A stretch of DNA of 64,000 nt from an uncultured Bacteroidales bacterium (lineage in GTDB: Bacteria; Bacteroidota; Bacteroidia; Bacteroidales; WCHB1-69), in the NCBI GenBank assembly GCA_934699095.1, contig CAKUVI010000005.1, positions 175,813-239,812 on the forward strand, written 5' to 3'. The notes under the pieces are model-generated. The model worked only from the letters and a program-made list of their open reading frames with translations. It was not told the DNA's origin and made no database searches. Shown here piece after piece: positions 1 through 7,270 of this stretch. The translations under genes and the position numbers were made by a program. Within the stretch, counting starts at the first letter, position 1; each line of letters begins with the position of its first letter.

Positions 1-383
1 TCGTCGGTGTTGACAGCCAGACTCTTCACAGCGTCGGGCATGGAGATTTCCAATGTTACGTTCATACCACCCTTAAGGTCAAGACCCAAGTTCAACTCTT
101 TGTATTTGCACTGTTTGTAAGTGTTTCCCAAATACACCACAGAATCGTTCATGTTGGTCAGATACTGGCGGGTACGAGCCTCTACTAATGAGTCAACTAA
201 GTGCTTCTCCAGCATTACGTCACCATTAGCTGCTTTTTTAACTTCGGCGATGGCTGTGGGATCATTGGCGAACTTTTCCGCTTTGTTTTCCACTCTCCAT
301 GTTGAAAATGAGAATGACAAACAGTAGATACAAACCAAGGCGATCAGAATTGTAAAGAATAAAATCAGTCCTTTGTTTTTCAT
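1..383 (-). CDS. secDF: Protein translocase subunit SecDF, N-terminal fragment
   Basis: The gene runs off the left edge, so only about the first 127 codons are present. SecDF is an inner-membrane RND-type protein that uses the proton-motive force to help SecYEG finish moving proteins across the membrane. The fragment starts MKNKGLILFFTILIALVCIYCLSF, a single N-terminal membrane segment (about residues 5-27). It then has a periplasmic part with the diagnostic SecD motif LNLGLDLKGGMNVTLEI near residues 99-115. In Bacteroidota SecD and SecF are usually fused in one chain of about 1000 residues; the fusion itself cannot be seen here. The gene is divergent from rplS across a 431-bp gap, with a TAnnTTTG box about 70 bp upstream of its ATG. 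Confidence 0.93.
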   Translation of the reverse strand, partial: MKNKGLILFFTILIALVCIYCLSFSFSTWRVENKAEKFANDPTAIAEVKKAANGDVMLEKHLVDSLVEARTRQYLTNMNDSVVYLGNTYKQCKYKELNLGLDLKGGMNVTLEISMPDAVKSLAVNTD

Positions 384-451
384 CTTTCTTTCTATTAATG
401 TTTTGATTTATAAATATTTATAATTTTTTTCGCATAAAAATTTCAAGGTTG

Positions 452-459
452 CAAATATA
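452..459 (-). promoter_or_regulatory. Promoter -7 box for secDF
   Basis: On the minus strand this reads TATATTTG, a match to the Bacteroidota -7 consensus TAnnTTTG, 69-76 bp upstream of the secDF ATG. No clear -33 TTG was found at the usual spacing. Confidence 0.55.
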
Positions 460-763
460 CAAAAATTGTCGTATGTTTTTCATATTATAATTTTTATGTA
501 AAATAGCCCTCTACAAGTGTCTGATATTCTTGCCTATTCGTCTCGTCCAACACCACAATGCGAAAACAAATCGACATGACATTCCATGATTTTCCAATTT
601 TTTTCCGAATTATAATTTTCAATTTCCAATTTCCAATCCTTTTTTCACGTCTTAAAAGGCGATGACACCCCATGCTCAGCTCCCAATTCTCTTTTGTTTA
701 AGGATGTTGACAACATTTTGAATAAAAAATATCTCGACTGTATGGATTTATTAAAAAAAAGTG

Positions 764-771
764 TATTTTTG
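764..771 (+). promoter_or_regulatory. Promoter -7 box for rplS
   Basis: TATTTTTG fits TAnnTTTG. It is preceded by TTATTA8GTG, and this 24-bp context is repeated exactly in front of rpmG at 30247-30271, which suggests a shared ribosomal-protein promoter type. The leader to the rplS ATG is about 37 nt. Confidence 0.7.
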
Positions 772-814
772 CAGCCTTAAATTTTAGAAGTATAATAAGA
801 AAAAAACGATAGAG

Positions 815-1168
815 ATGAAACACGAATTGATTCAGTACGTAGAAGATAATTTCATTACCACCCAGAAATTTCCGAAATTCAAGGCGGGTGATACTGTTAA
901 CGTTTCTTACAGAATCGTGGAAGGTTCAAAAGAACGTATCCAACAGTTCCAGGGTGTTGTTCTTCAAGTAAAAGGAAGCGGTGTGAACAAGACTTTCACC
1001 GTTAGAAAAATTTCCGGTGGCATTGGCGTGGAGAGAGTCTTCCCGTTCACATCACCGATGATTGCAGACCTTAAGGTTGTTAAACGCGGCGTGGTTCGCA
1101 GAGCAAGAATTTACTATCTCCGCAATTTGACAGGTAAGAAAGCCCGTATCAAAGAACGTAGAGGGTAA
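815..1168 (+). CDS. rplS: 50S ribosomal protein L19
   Basis: L19 sits at the 30S-50S interface of the ribosome. The 117-residue chain has the expected length and family signatures: FKAGDTVNVSYRIVEG near residues 23-38, RIQQFQGVVL near 41-50, the GIGVERVFPFTSP block near 70-82, and the basic C-terminus RRARIYYLRNLTGKKARIKE. The start ATG lies 43 nt after a strong -7 box. In many bacteria rplS is in an operon with trmD and rimM; here it stands alone, with its own promoter and terminator. That arrangement is common in Bacteroidota. Confidence 0.98.
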   Translation: MKHELIQYVEDNFITTQKFPKFKAGDTVNVSYRIVEGSKERIQQFQGVVLQVKGSGVNKTFTVRKISGGIGVERVFPFTSPMIADLKVVKRGVVRRARIYYLRNLTGKKARIKERRG

Positions 1169-1200
1169 TCATAATAAAAAGATTTTAATGGTTAATGAAA

Positions 1201-1229
1201 AAAGGATGGATTTTGTCCATCCTTTTTTT
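1201..1229 (+). terminator. Intrinsic terminator after rplS
   Basis: Arms AAAGGATGGA (1201-1210) and TCCATCCTTT (1216-1225) pair perfectly around the loop TTTTG and run into a T tract. The next promoter box starts 2 bp later, at 1231. Confidence 0.88.
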
Positions 1230-1230
1230 G

Positions 1231-1238
1231 TACCTTTG
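1231..1238 (+). promoter_or_regulatory. Promoter -7 box for the methyltransferase gene
   Basis: TACCTTTG matches TAnnTTTG. It abuts the T tract of the rplS terminator, so terminator and promoter are packed within 40 bp. The ATG follows 21 nt after the box. Confidence 0.7.
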
Positions 1239-1259
1239 CAACCCGAAAAAATGTAAACT

Positions 1260-2027
1260 ATGGCCCTAAGAGATACAATGGAATCAACTGGATCAAAGCT
1301 CTTTAAATACAGAGGTCAGATACCTGTGCTGATTTTTTTGTGCGCAATACCGATACTGTTTATATCCAATTCCGATCTATACTCCTCACTTGGCAACAAT
1401 AACACACCCGTCATTTGTGCCGCCGTCATTTCTTTGCTGCTTGTCATCGCAGGACTTGCACTACGTGCCTATACGGTATGCACCACCCCAAAGGGAACCT
1501 CAGGCAGAAACACCAAAGGGCAGGTTGCCAATGTGCTGAATACTAAAGGAATATATTCTGTGGTGAGACATCCGCTCTACTTGGCCAACTATCTTATCTG
1601 GGCCGGATTGCTGATTTATACTCTCAATATCTTTGCCTTCCTGATAGTCTCTCTTGTGTATTGGATTTACTATGAGCGCATAATGATGGCTGAAGAGTCT
1701 TTCCTACGTCAAAAATTCGGCCAACAATTCGAAGACTGGTCGCTGAAAGTTCCGGCATTCATCCCGCATTTCTCCAATTTTGAGCCTGGAATGCTCCAGT
1801 TCTCTTTCAAGACATTTATCAGGCGCGAATATGCAACCCTCATGTCAACAATTGTGTCTTTCACTGTGATCGACTATCTGATTCAATACTTGATTCAAAG
1901 ACCGAACTTTTCCTTTACACCTCGCATATCGTTTTGGGTGACAGTTGTTTACACTTGCTTCGCGTTGATTGTCAAGATTATTAAACATAAAACACATCTT
2001 CTTGATGCAGATTCAAGCAGAGATTAA
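1260..2027 (+). CDS. Membrane methyltransferase of the ICMT/PEMT superfamily
   Basis: A 255-residue integral membrane protein with hydrophobic segments near residues 20-37, 50-70, 110-140 and, after a polar stretch, two more near 195-240. The core motif GIYSVVRHPLYLANYLIWAG (about 98-117), followed by EESFLRQKFGQQFEDW (about 141-156), is the S-adenosylmethionine-dependent signature of the isoprenylcysteine/phospholipid methyltransferase-like superfamily. Bacterial members methylate lipids or small isoprenoid-type substrates. Some are lipid A phosphate methyltransferases, but nothing here fixes the substrate. The C-terminal membrane pair is an extension beyond the minimal fold. It is followed 23 bp later by methylmalonyl-CoA epimerase and is probably co-transcribed with it. 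Confidence 0.8.
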   Translation: MALRDTMESTGSKLFKYRGQIPVLIFLCAIPILFISNSDLYSSLGNNNTPVICAAVISLLLVIAGLALRAYTVCTTPKGTSGRNTKGQVANVLNTKGIYSVVRHPLYLANYLIWAGLLIYTLNIFAFLIVSLVYWIYYERIMMAEESFLRQKFGQQFEDWSLKVPAFIPHFSNFEPGMLQFSFKTFIRREYATLMSTIVSFTVIDYLIQYLIQRPNFSFTPRISFWVTVVYTCFALIVKIIKHKTHLLDADSSRD

Positions 2028-2050
2028 TCAAAACATAAATTTTTACTATT

Positions 2051-2461
2051 ATGGATATTACACACATCGAACATTTAGGTATCGCAGTGAAAAGTTTAGA
2101 AACAGCCATCCCTTATTATGAGAACATCCTCGGGATGAAGTGTTACAACATCGAAGAGGTCGCAGACCAAAAGGTCAAGACAGCTTTTTTCAAGGTAGGG
2201 CAGACTAAGATAGAGCTTTTGGAGCCAACTTCACCTGAAAGTACTATTGCAAAATTTATAGAGAACCGTGGCGAAGGCATCCACCACATCGCATTTGCAG
2301 TGCCCGATACAAACGCTGCTCTCCGCGAACTTGAGTCCAAAGAGGTGCGCCTCATCGACAAGGCCGCACGTCCGGGAGCCGAGAACCTCATGATCGGATT
2401 TGCCCATCCAAAAGCAACTGGCGGCGTTCTTACTGAGTTCTGCTGCCCCAAAGGTGAATAA
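2051..2461 (+). CDS. mce: Methylmalonyl-CoA epimerase
   Basis: Interconverts (S)- and (R)-methylmalonyl-CoA, a step of the succinate-propionate pathway that is typical of fermenting Bacteroidales. The 136-residue chain is a complete two-module VOC fold. It starts ITHIEHLGIAVKSLE and contains GEGIHHIAFAV (about 75-85) and TGGVLTEFCCPK (about 123-134). Candidate metal ligands are H8, H79 and E129, in the positions expected for the family. In many relatives the next gene is a methylmalonyl-CoA decarboxylase carboxyltransferase subunit; here it is DUF4199, so the pathway partners must be elsewhere. Confidence 0.95.
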   Translation: MDITHIEHLGIAVKSLETAIPYYENILGMKCYNIEEVADQKVKTAFFKVGQTKIELLEPTSPESTIAKFIENRGEGIHHIAFAVPDTNAALRELESKEVRLIDKAARPGAENLMIGFAHPKATGGVLTEFCCPKGE

Positions 2462-2476
2462 TCTTATATAGCTAAT

Positions 2477-3403
2477 ATGTTGAAAGATAAGAATTTCTGG
2501 CGTATTCACCTTAAATGGGGAATCATCCTCGGATGTATGCTGATTGCCATGGAGGTGCTGAAGATGTTCGCCCGTAAGGTTGACTATCAGGCGAGCCAAC
2601 TTCTTGATATCGCCATGATTATCGGCTTTATACTTGTGCTCTTCTATGGCGTTCGCGAGTTCAAGGATTACTATCCGCAAAGACTTTCGTTTGCAAAGGC
2701 TTTCCTCTCCACTGTGGTGATGTCTTTGATAGGCACTGTGGTGATATTTGGCTACGACAACCTCCACTATTCGGTGTTTGAGAAGGATGGGTTGCAACAA
2801 AAATATAACGTTGCCCTTGAAAAATACAGACAAAACCTTGCAAAAGACACTATCACCGCCGAGGAGATGCGACTGTTCTGCGATTCAGCCAACAGTATCA
2901 TCGACTCACAGAAGGAAATTCTACTGTCACAACTCGCGCCCGACGACTCTATAGCACCCGAGATCGAAAGCGGAATTCTTATCTTTCGGCAATATTATAC
3001 CAACAAAATAATCTCTAAACCGGAAAACGACAAGGAAAATTACAAACTTGGAGAATTTTTGCCTTATGCACGCAGGGTTTTGATGGAAACTCTCGTGAGC
3101 TACACCGAACAGAATCAGACTAAACCATCTACAAGCTCAATACAGACCATCATCCAAAACTCAAACAAGGCTATAGAAAATGTCAATCCTCTGGATATCA
3201 GGTTTCTAAACACCAAAAACAAGGTCCCGAGATATGACAAAAACGGACAATACGCCCTTGTGAGTGCATTTATTTATCTTCTTTACGGCATGTTTTTCGG
3301 GATTTTTGTGGCAATGTTCCACTATCGGTCGAAAAATCCTATCGAGCCGATCCCTGAAGACGAGTTAGTGGAAGAAGAACAGGAAAATATTGACGAACAA
3401 TAA
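2477..3403 (+). CDS. DUF4199 family membrane protein
   Basis: A 308-residue membrane protein. Three hydrophobic segments lie in the first 95 residues (about 14-32, 40-58 and 72-92). A charged extracytoplasmic region of about 160 residues follows, then a last segment near 264-285 with an acidic tail (PIPEDELVEEEQENIDEQ). The arrangement and the motif FYGVREFKDYYPQRLSFAKAF match DUF4199, a Bacteroidota family without assigned biochemistry. It lies 10 bp upstream of the glycosyltransferase ATG. DUF4199 next to a GT2 enzyme is a recurring pair in this phylum, which suggests a common role in lipid-linked glycan assembly (inference). Confidence 0.82.
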   Translation: MLKDKNFWRIHLKWGIILGCMLIAMEVLKMFARKVDYQASQLLDIAMIIGFILVLFYGVREFKDYYPQRLSFAKAFLSTVVMSLIGTVVIFGYDNLHYSVFEKDGLQQKYNVALEKYRQNLAKDTITAEEMRLFCDSANSIIDSQKEILLSQLAPDDSIAPEIESGILIFRQYYTNKIISKPENDKENYKLGEFLPYARRVLMETLVSYTEQNQTKPSTSSIQTIIQNSNKAIENVNPLDIRFLNTKNKVPRYDKNGQYALVSAFIYLLYGMFFGIFVAMFHYRSKNPIEPIPEDELVEEEQENIDEQ

Positions 3404-3413
3404 TTTGCAAATT

Positions 3414-4370
3414 ATGGATATTTCAGTAATAGTACCATTGTTGAATGAGGCTGAATCACTGCCGGAACTCACATCCTGGATTGAAAGGGTTATGTCGGAA
3501 CATGGCTTTTCATACGAGATTTTGATGGTTGACGATGGTTCCACCGACGGCTCTTGGAATGTGATTCAAGACTTGCACAAGTCAAATCCGGCGGTAAAGG
3601 GCATAAAATTCCGTCGGAACTACGGAAAATCAGCTGCCTTGAATACCGCTTTCGAAGCTTGTGAGGGTGACGTTGTGATTACCATGGATGCCGATTTACA
3701 GGACAGCCCCGACGAGATTCCAGAACTCTACCGTATGATCAGAGAAGATGGTTATGACCTTGTGTCAGGATGGAAAAAGGTGCGCTACGACTCCAAAATT
3801 GCAAAAAACATCCCTTCCAAGTTCTTCAATTGGACAACACGGAAAATGTCAGGCATAAAGCTGCACGATTTCAACTGTGGGCTCAAAGCTTACAAAAAGG
3901 ATGTTGTGAAATCAATTGAGGTTTATAGCGAGATGCACCGATATATACCTGTGATTGCAAAATGGGCAGGATTCAGCAATATTGGTGAAAAAGTTGTGAT
4001 ACATCAGAAAAGAAAACACGGTGTGTCAAAATTCGGCTGGAACAGGTTTATTAACGGTTATTTGGACCTGTTGACTGTAAGTTTTATGTCGAAATTTGGC
4101 AAAAAGCCTATGCATTTCTTCGGCACCCTGGGAACACTATCTTTTCTTATCGGTATTGTGATAACAATTGTTCTCATTGCCCAGAAATTCCACAATTTGG
4201 CCAATCATGTAGTCGGATTCAGACAGGTTACCGACCAACCGCTGTTTTATCTCGCACTGCTCGCCATGATTTTCGGTCTGATGCTTTTCTTAGCCGGATT
4301 TTTGGCGGAGTTGATAGCACGAAACGGCTCCGACAGAAACAAATATCTGATTTCTGACAGGATAAAATAG
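3414..4370 (+). CDS. GtrB/ArnC-like membrane glycosyltransferase family 2
   Basis: 318 residues. It probably transfers a sugar from a nucleotide donor to a polyprenyl phosphate at the cytoplasmic membrane. The GT2 fold starts ISVIVPLLNEAESLPEL, with DDGS at 40-43 and the metal-binding D-A-D at 92-94 (MDADLQDSPDE). The sequences GLKAYKKDV and KRKHGVSKFGW are typical of the DPM1/GtrB group. Two C-terminal membrane helices (about 235-258 and 279-303) anchor it. The ATG at 3414 was chosen because the reading frame can only be extended to an unlikely TTG inside the preceding gene. It is co-oriented with DUF4199 10 bp upstream. Confidence 0.9.
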   Translation: MDISVIVPLLNEAESLPELTSWIERVMSEHGFSYEILMVDDGSTDGSWNVIQDLHKSNPAVKGIKFRRNYGKSAALNTAFEACEGDVVITMDADLQDSPDEIPELYRMIREDGYDLVSGWKKVRYDSKIAKNIPSKFFNWTTRKMSGIKLHDFNCGLKAYKKDVVKSIEVYSEMHRYIPVIAKWAGFSNIGEKVVIHQKRKHGVSKFGWNRFINGYLDLLTVSFMSKFGKKPMHFFGTLGTLSFLIGIVITIVLIAQKFHNLANHVVGFRQVTDQPLFYLALLAMIFGLMLFLAGFLAELIARNGSDRNKYLISDRIK

Positions 4371-4391
4371 GTCGAAATACCCTTTTTTAAT

Positions 4392-5114
4392 ATGAAAGTT
4401 CTGAAATTTACCATCTTAGCGGTTTTTGTGACTATTTTTTTCATTGCGGAATCGCAGACTGTTCCTGACTGTGGTTCTGTCAGCGATGTGGATGGCAATG
4501 TTTACAGCACCATTGTGATAGGCGGTAAATGCTGGATGCGCGAAAATCTTCGCACAACGCATTATTCCGATGGCAAGAATGTTCTCCCCAATCCGCAAAT
4601 TCCTAATGGCAATAATTCTGAAACTCTGCGTTTCGGACTTTTATATACTTGGTTTTCAGTGCTAAATGGATCAGAGCCCACAGAAGAGACTGACGGCAGG
4701 GTGCAGGGCGTTTGTCCAGACGGATGGCATGTTCCGTCAAATTTCGAATGGATGAATTTGGAGGACGTTGTGGGTTATAAGGACTATCTGCGCTGCGGTG
4801 AAGATGTGAATAATGTTGCAAAGGCCCTTTGCGCAGAAGAGGAATGGCAGTCTGAGACAGACAACGCCGCCGAGTGTTCTGTCGCTCAGGATGTGAAAAC
4901 CAACAATGCAACCGGATTTTCAGTGCTTCCTGCCGGAAACTTCTGGAATGGCCAGTATGCTGGCTTTGGCACTGAGGCTGGCTTCTGGACCTGCTCAAAC
5001 GGCAGTGAGGAGACATCACCGATACATTTTTTCTACAGTCAAAGTGCAAAGGTAGAGATTAATTGCACTCCTAAGGATGCCTTCTATTCCGTCAGATGTG
5101 TGAAAAATGATTAA
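4392..5114 (+). CDS. Exported FISUMP-domain protein
   Basis: 240 residues with a signal peptide (MKVLKFTILAVFVTIFFIAESQ). It carries the Fibrobacter succinogenes major paralogous domain: GGKCWMRENLRTTHYSDG near residues 44-61, CPDGWHVPSNFEWMNLE near 108-124, ATGFSVLPAGNFWNG near 173-187, and the ending YSVRCVKND. These are C-type-lectin-like extracellular domains, common and often multicopy in Bacteroidota and Fibrobacteres, with no defined ligand. Four cysteines in the domain may form disulfides. The stop codon shares a TTAA palindrome with the stop of the convergent DUF5103 gene. It is not clear whether it belongs to the upstream operon (21-bp gap). Confidence 0.85.
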   Translation: MKVLKFTILAVFVTIFFIAESQTVPDCGSVSDVDGNVYSTIVIGGKCWMRENLRTTHYSDGKNVLPNPQIPNGNNSETLRFGLLYTWFSVLNGSEPTEETDGRVQGVCPDGWHVPSNFEWMNLEDVVGYKDYLRCGEDVNNVAKALCAEEEWQSETDNAAECSVAQDVKTNNATGFSVLPAGNFWNGQYAGFGTEAGFWTCSNGSEETSPIHFFYSQSAKVEINCTPKDAFYSVRCVKND

Positions 5115-6388
5115 CGGCTCCCATTGATGGAACATCTGTGGCAGCCGATTAGTTTGTCGTAGGATGTTCCCTCTTCCCTGAAATATACGTAGATTGTGTA
5201 AATATTGTTCGTTTGGTAGTGCGAGCCTTCTATGTATGTGGCATCTATTAAGTTAGATCCATAGGGCACAAGTACATATTGATAGTTGTAAGCACCCTGT
5301 TTCAACAGAATATCCGTCTCCCAAAATTGAAATTCTTTGTTGTATCGCAATTTGGCTTCATCTTTGATTTGCCAGTCGGTGAGTTCTCCAAAAACATAGA
5401 CGTTGCCATCAGTGAAGTCGAAGTTACTCTTAAGAGTGAAGTGGGTAAATACGTAATCTTCTGAATTTCTGTTGTTTAAGTCTCTATTGTGGAAATATCT
5501 TGCCCCATTCATATTGCCGCGGCTCTCGTAAGGTGCAAATGGTCGCGCGTCGTCCTGAAGGACGTATGCGTGGTTATGCCTGTTTACGTAGGATATTCCA
5601 ACGATGTGGTCGGCATTTGAACGGAGGGTGGTGAGGTCAAAAGTACGGAATTCGCTGCCGCCCTTGAACATGTTGCGGCCGTCGCGGTGATTGAACGACA
5701 GCTCCATCGGATTGCCCGAAAGATAGGTGAGCCCAACCTTTGCGTTGTCCCATCTGCCGTTCTGCTGGATTGTGGCGTGCAAGGTGAGCTGGGGATTCCT
5801 GATTTGATAACTCCCCGGATACACCACAAAATCAACCTCCTGGCTGGTGAATCTCTCGTTCACATCTGTTGCAGCATGTACTTCAGCTGAAATATTGGCC
5901 ATCGTGGGTTCCAAAACCATGAATCGCTGGGTCAAAATAGGGTTGTCAGGAGTGTCATCATATACAAATAATATGTAATTGCCTGATTTTGAAAATGATA
6001 TGTTGCTGTTTGGGAAAACTGCCTGATAGTGCATGTATGGCTCAATTGTGTTGAAAGAGTGCTCGTAGTCGGTGATTTCGTCCTCAGTGAAACCGTTGAT
6101 GTATTCTATCTGGTTCAGTTCAGAGGGGCGCCAGTCATGAGTGCAGTGGATGAAGGTGTATTTCAAATAGCGAGGCTCCAAACTCAGGTCGTCGAAGTCC
6201 AAAATAAATGTGCAATCGCCAAGTATCCCCACCGGATTCAGCGTGTAGTCGCCTGTGTTTTTTAGGCTTACACTCTGTATATCATCCGAATAGGTTTTGT
6301 TAATTAGCTGAATATCAGTGTTTTCAAACTGCGCATAGAGCAAATTGCCGATGCATGTGAATGCCAATATTATCCAAAGATGTCTCAT
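5111..6388 (-). CDS. DUF5103 exported protein with a CBM48-like C-terminus
   Basis: 425 residues with a 20-residue signal peptide ending LLYAQ. The body matches DUF5103, a conserved Bacteroidota family of unknown function; for example KYTFIHCTHDWRPSELNQIE (about 96-115) and ISFSKSGNYILFVYDD. The last 95 residues contain VYVFGELTDWQI (330-341), then FQFWETDILLKQGAYNYQY. This resembles the early-set (CBM48/AMPK-type) glycogen-binding fold and echoes the YGDFTDWQI motif in this window's own branching enzyme. A surface or periplasmic glycan-binding role is an inference. The promoter lies about 27 bp upstream, divergent from the DUF4476 gene. Confidence 0.82.
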   Translation of the reverse strand: MRHLWIILAFTCIGNLLYAQFENTDIQLINKTYSDDIQSVSLKNTGDYTLNPVGILGDCTFILDFDDLSLEPRYLKYTFIHCTHDWRPSELNQIEYINGFTEDEITDYEHSFNTIEPYMHYQAVFPNSNISFSKSGNYILFVYDDTPDNPILTQRFMVLEPTMANISAEVHAATDVNERFTSQEVDFVVYPGSYQIRNPQLTLHATIQQNGRWDNAKVGLTYLSGNPMELSFNHRDGRNMFKGGSEFRTFDLTTLRSNADHIVGISYVNRHNHAYVLQDDARPFAPYESRGNMNGARYFHNRDLNNRNSEDYVFTHFTLKSNFDFTDGNVYVFGELTDWQIKDEAKLRYNKEFQFWETDILLKQGAYNYQYVLVPYGSNLIDATYIEGSHYQTNNIYTIYVYFREEGTSYDKLIGCHRCSINGSR

Positions 6389-6413
6389 GTTCTTGTCTTT
6401 CTGAAAAACTTTG

Positions 6414-6421
6414 CAAATATA
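6414..6421 (-). promoter_or_regulatory. Promoter -7 box for the DUF5103 gene
   Basis: The minus strand reads TATATTTG, 26-33 bp upstream of the ATG. No good -33 element is visible. Confidence 0.6.
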
Positions 6422-6459
6422 AATTTTTAATGATTTTAACGTATCATATCTAAAAATGC

Positions 6460-6467
6460 TAATTTTG
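6460..6467 (+). promoter_or_regulatory. Promoter -7 box for the DUF4476 gene
   Basis: TAATTTTG matches TAnnTTTG and lies 20 bp before the ATG at 6488. Confidence 0.6.
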
Positions 6468-6487
6468 CACGTTTTATTGTTTTTGAT

Positions 6488-7270
6488 ATGAAAAGTTTGA
6501 AATTATTTTTTGCTATCATGTTTTTGATGCTTTCGTTCAACGTTGTGGAAGCTCAAGGGAATCATAATTACGGACGTCCTGAAATGACATCAGTCATTGT
6601 ATCTTCTGATTTTGAATCGTTCTGGCTTTTCATAGACGATGTTCAACAGAACACGCAGTCGGTGCGCTCCATTAAAGTTGAGTTTATTCCAACTGGCGAG
6701 CACTATCTTCGTGTTGAGATGGATAACAGAGACCATGTGACAATAGGACAGTATATTATGTTGTCACGGAATAATAACTATTATTGGGTTGATAATCAGA
6801 GAAATATGTATGGCATCTCGTTAGGGCGCGGCACAGCACGTACTGATGCGGTTGTCCGTTTTGCATCAGTACAACACAATCCGAACTATCCTTCTGCCAA
6901 TCAGCCCGCAAACCAAATCAATCCTACAATCCAATTTCCACCCTCAACCCAAGTGGATGTAGTATTGGAGCCGGCACAGGTGAATATGAACGACGCAGCC
7001 TTCAGTCAAGCTCTGAGTGTTATTGAAAAACAGTCATTCGAATCCAATAAGCTCACCACCGCAAAGCAAGTTGTTGCAAACAACCTTCTTTCCGTAGAGC
7101 AAATCATGAAAATCTGCAAATTATTCACTTTCGAAAATACAAAGCTCGATTTCGCTAAGAGTGCTTATGACCATTGTATCGACAAGGAACGCTATTATTT
7201 GATGAATGATGTTTTAGAGTACAGCTCAAGTAAAGACGAGCTGGATCGTTTTATATCCAGCCAGAGGTAG
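6488..7270 (+). CDS. Exported DUF4476 protein
   Basis: 260 residues with a signal peptide (about residues 1-23, ending VVEAQ). The middle is beta-rich (SVIVSSDFESFWLFIDDVQQ), then a Pro/Asn-rich linker (about 137-160). The C-terminal DUF4476 domain starts at MNDAAFSQALSVIEKQSFESNK and ends ELDRFISSQR. DUF4476 is a small helical domain found in many exported Bacteroidota proteins; its function is unknown. The gene is monocistronic. Its stop codon directly abuts the stop codon of the convergent HhH-protein gene with no intergenic base. Confidence 0.85.
   Translation: MKSLKLFFAIMFLMLSFNVVEAQGNHNYGRPEMTSVIVSSDFESFWLFIDDVQQNTQSVRSIKVEFIPTGEHYLRVEMDNRDHVTIGQYIMLSRNNNYYWVDNQRNMYGISLGRGTARTDAVVRFASVQHNPNYPSANQPANQINPTIQFPPSTQVDVVLEPAQVNMNDAAFSQALSVIEKQSFESNKLTTAKQVVANNLLSVEQIMKICKLFTFENTKLDFAKSAYDHCIDKERYYLMNDVLEYSSSKDELDRFISSQR

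Larger units (their letters stand above)
384..814. other. Intergenic region between secDF and rplS
   Basis: 431 bp without a convincing gene. It holds the divergent promoters of secDF (minus) and rplS (plus). The middle (about 560-640) is AT-rich with short tandem copies of AATTTCCA, which look like low-complexity spacer. No RNA gene or conserved ORF was recognised. Confidence 0.6.

Noticed and set aside
121..327. 68-codon plus-strand ORF at the left edge
   Set aside because: It is the reverse strand of the secDF start, whose translation has clear SecD motifs.
2231..2833. 200-codon minus-strand ORF across the epimerase and DUF4199 genes
   Set aside because: It crosses two well-supported genes, has no recognisable domain and no promoter or start context.
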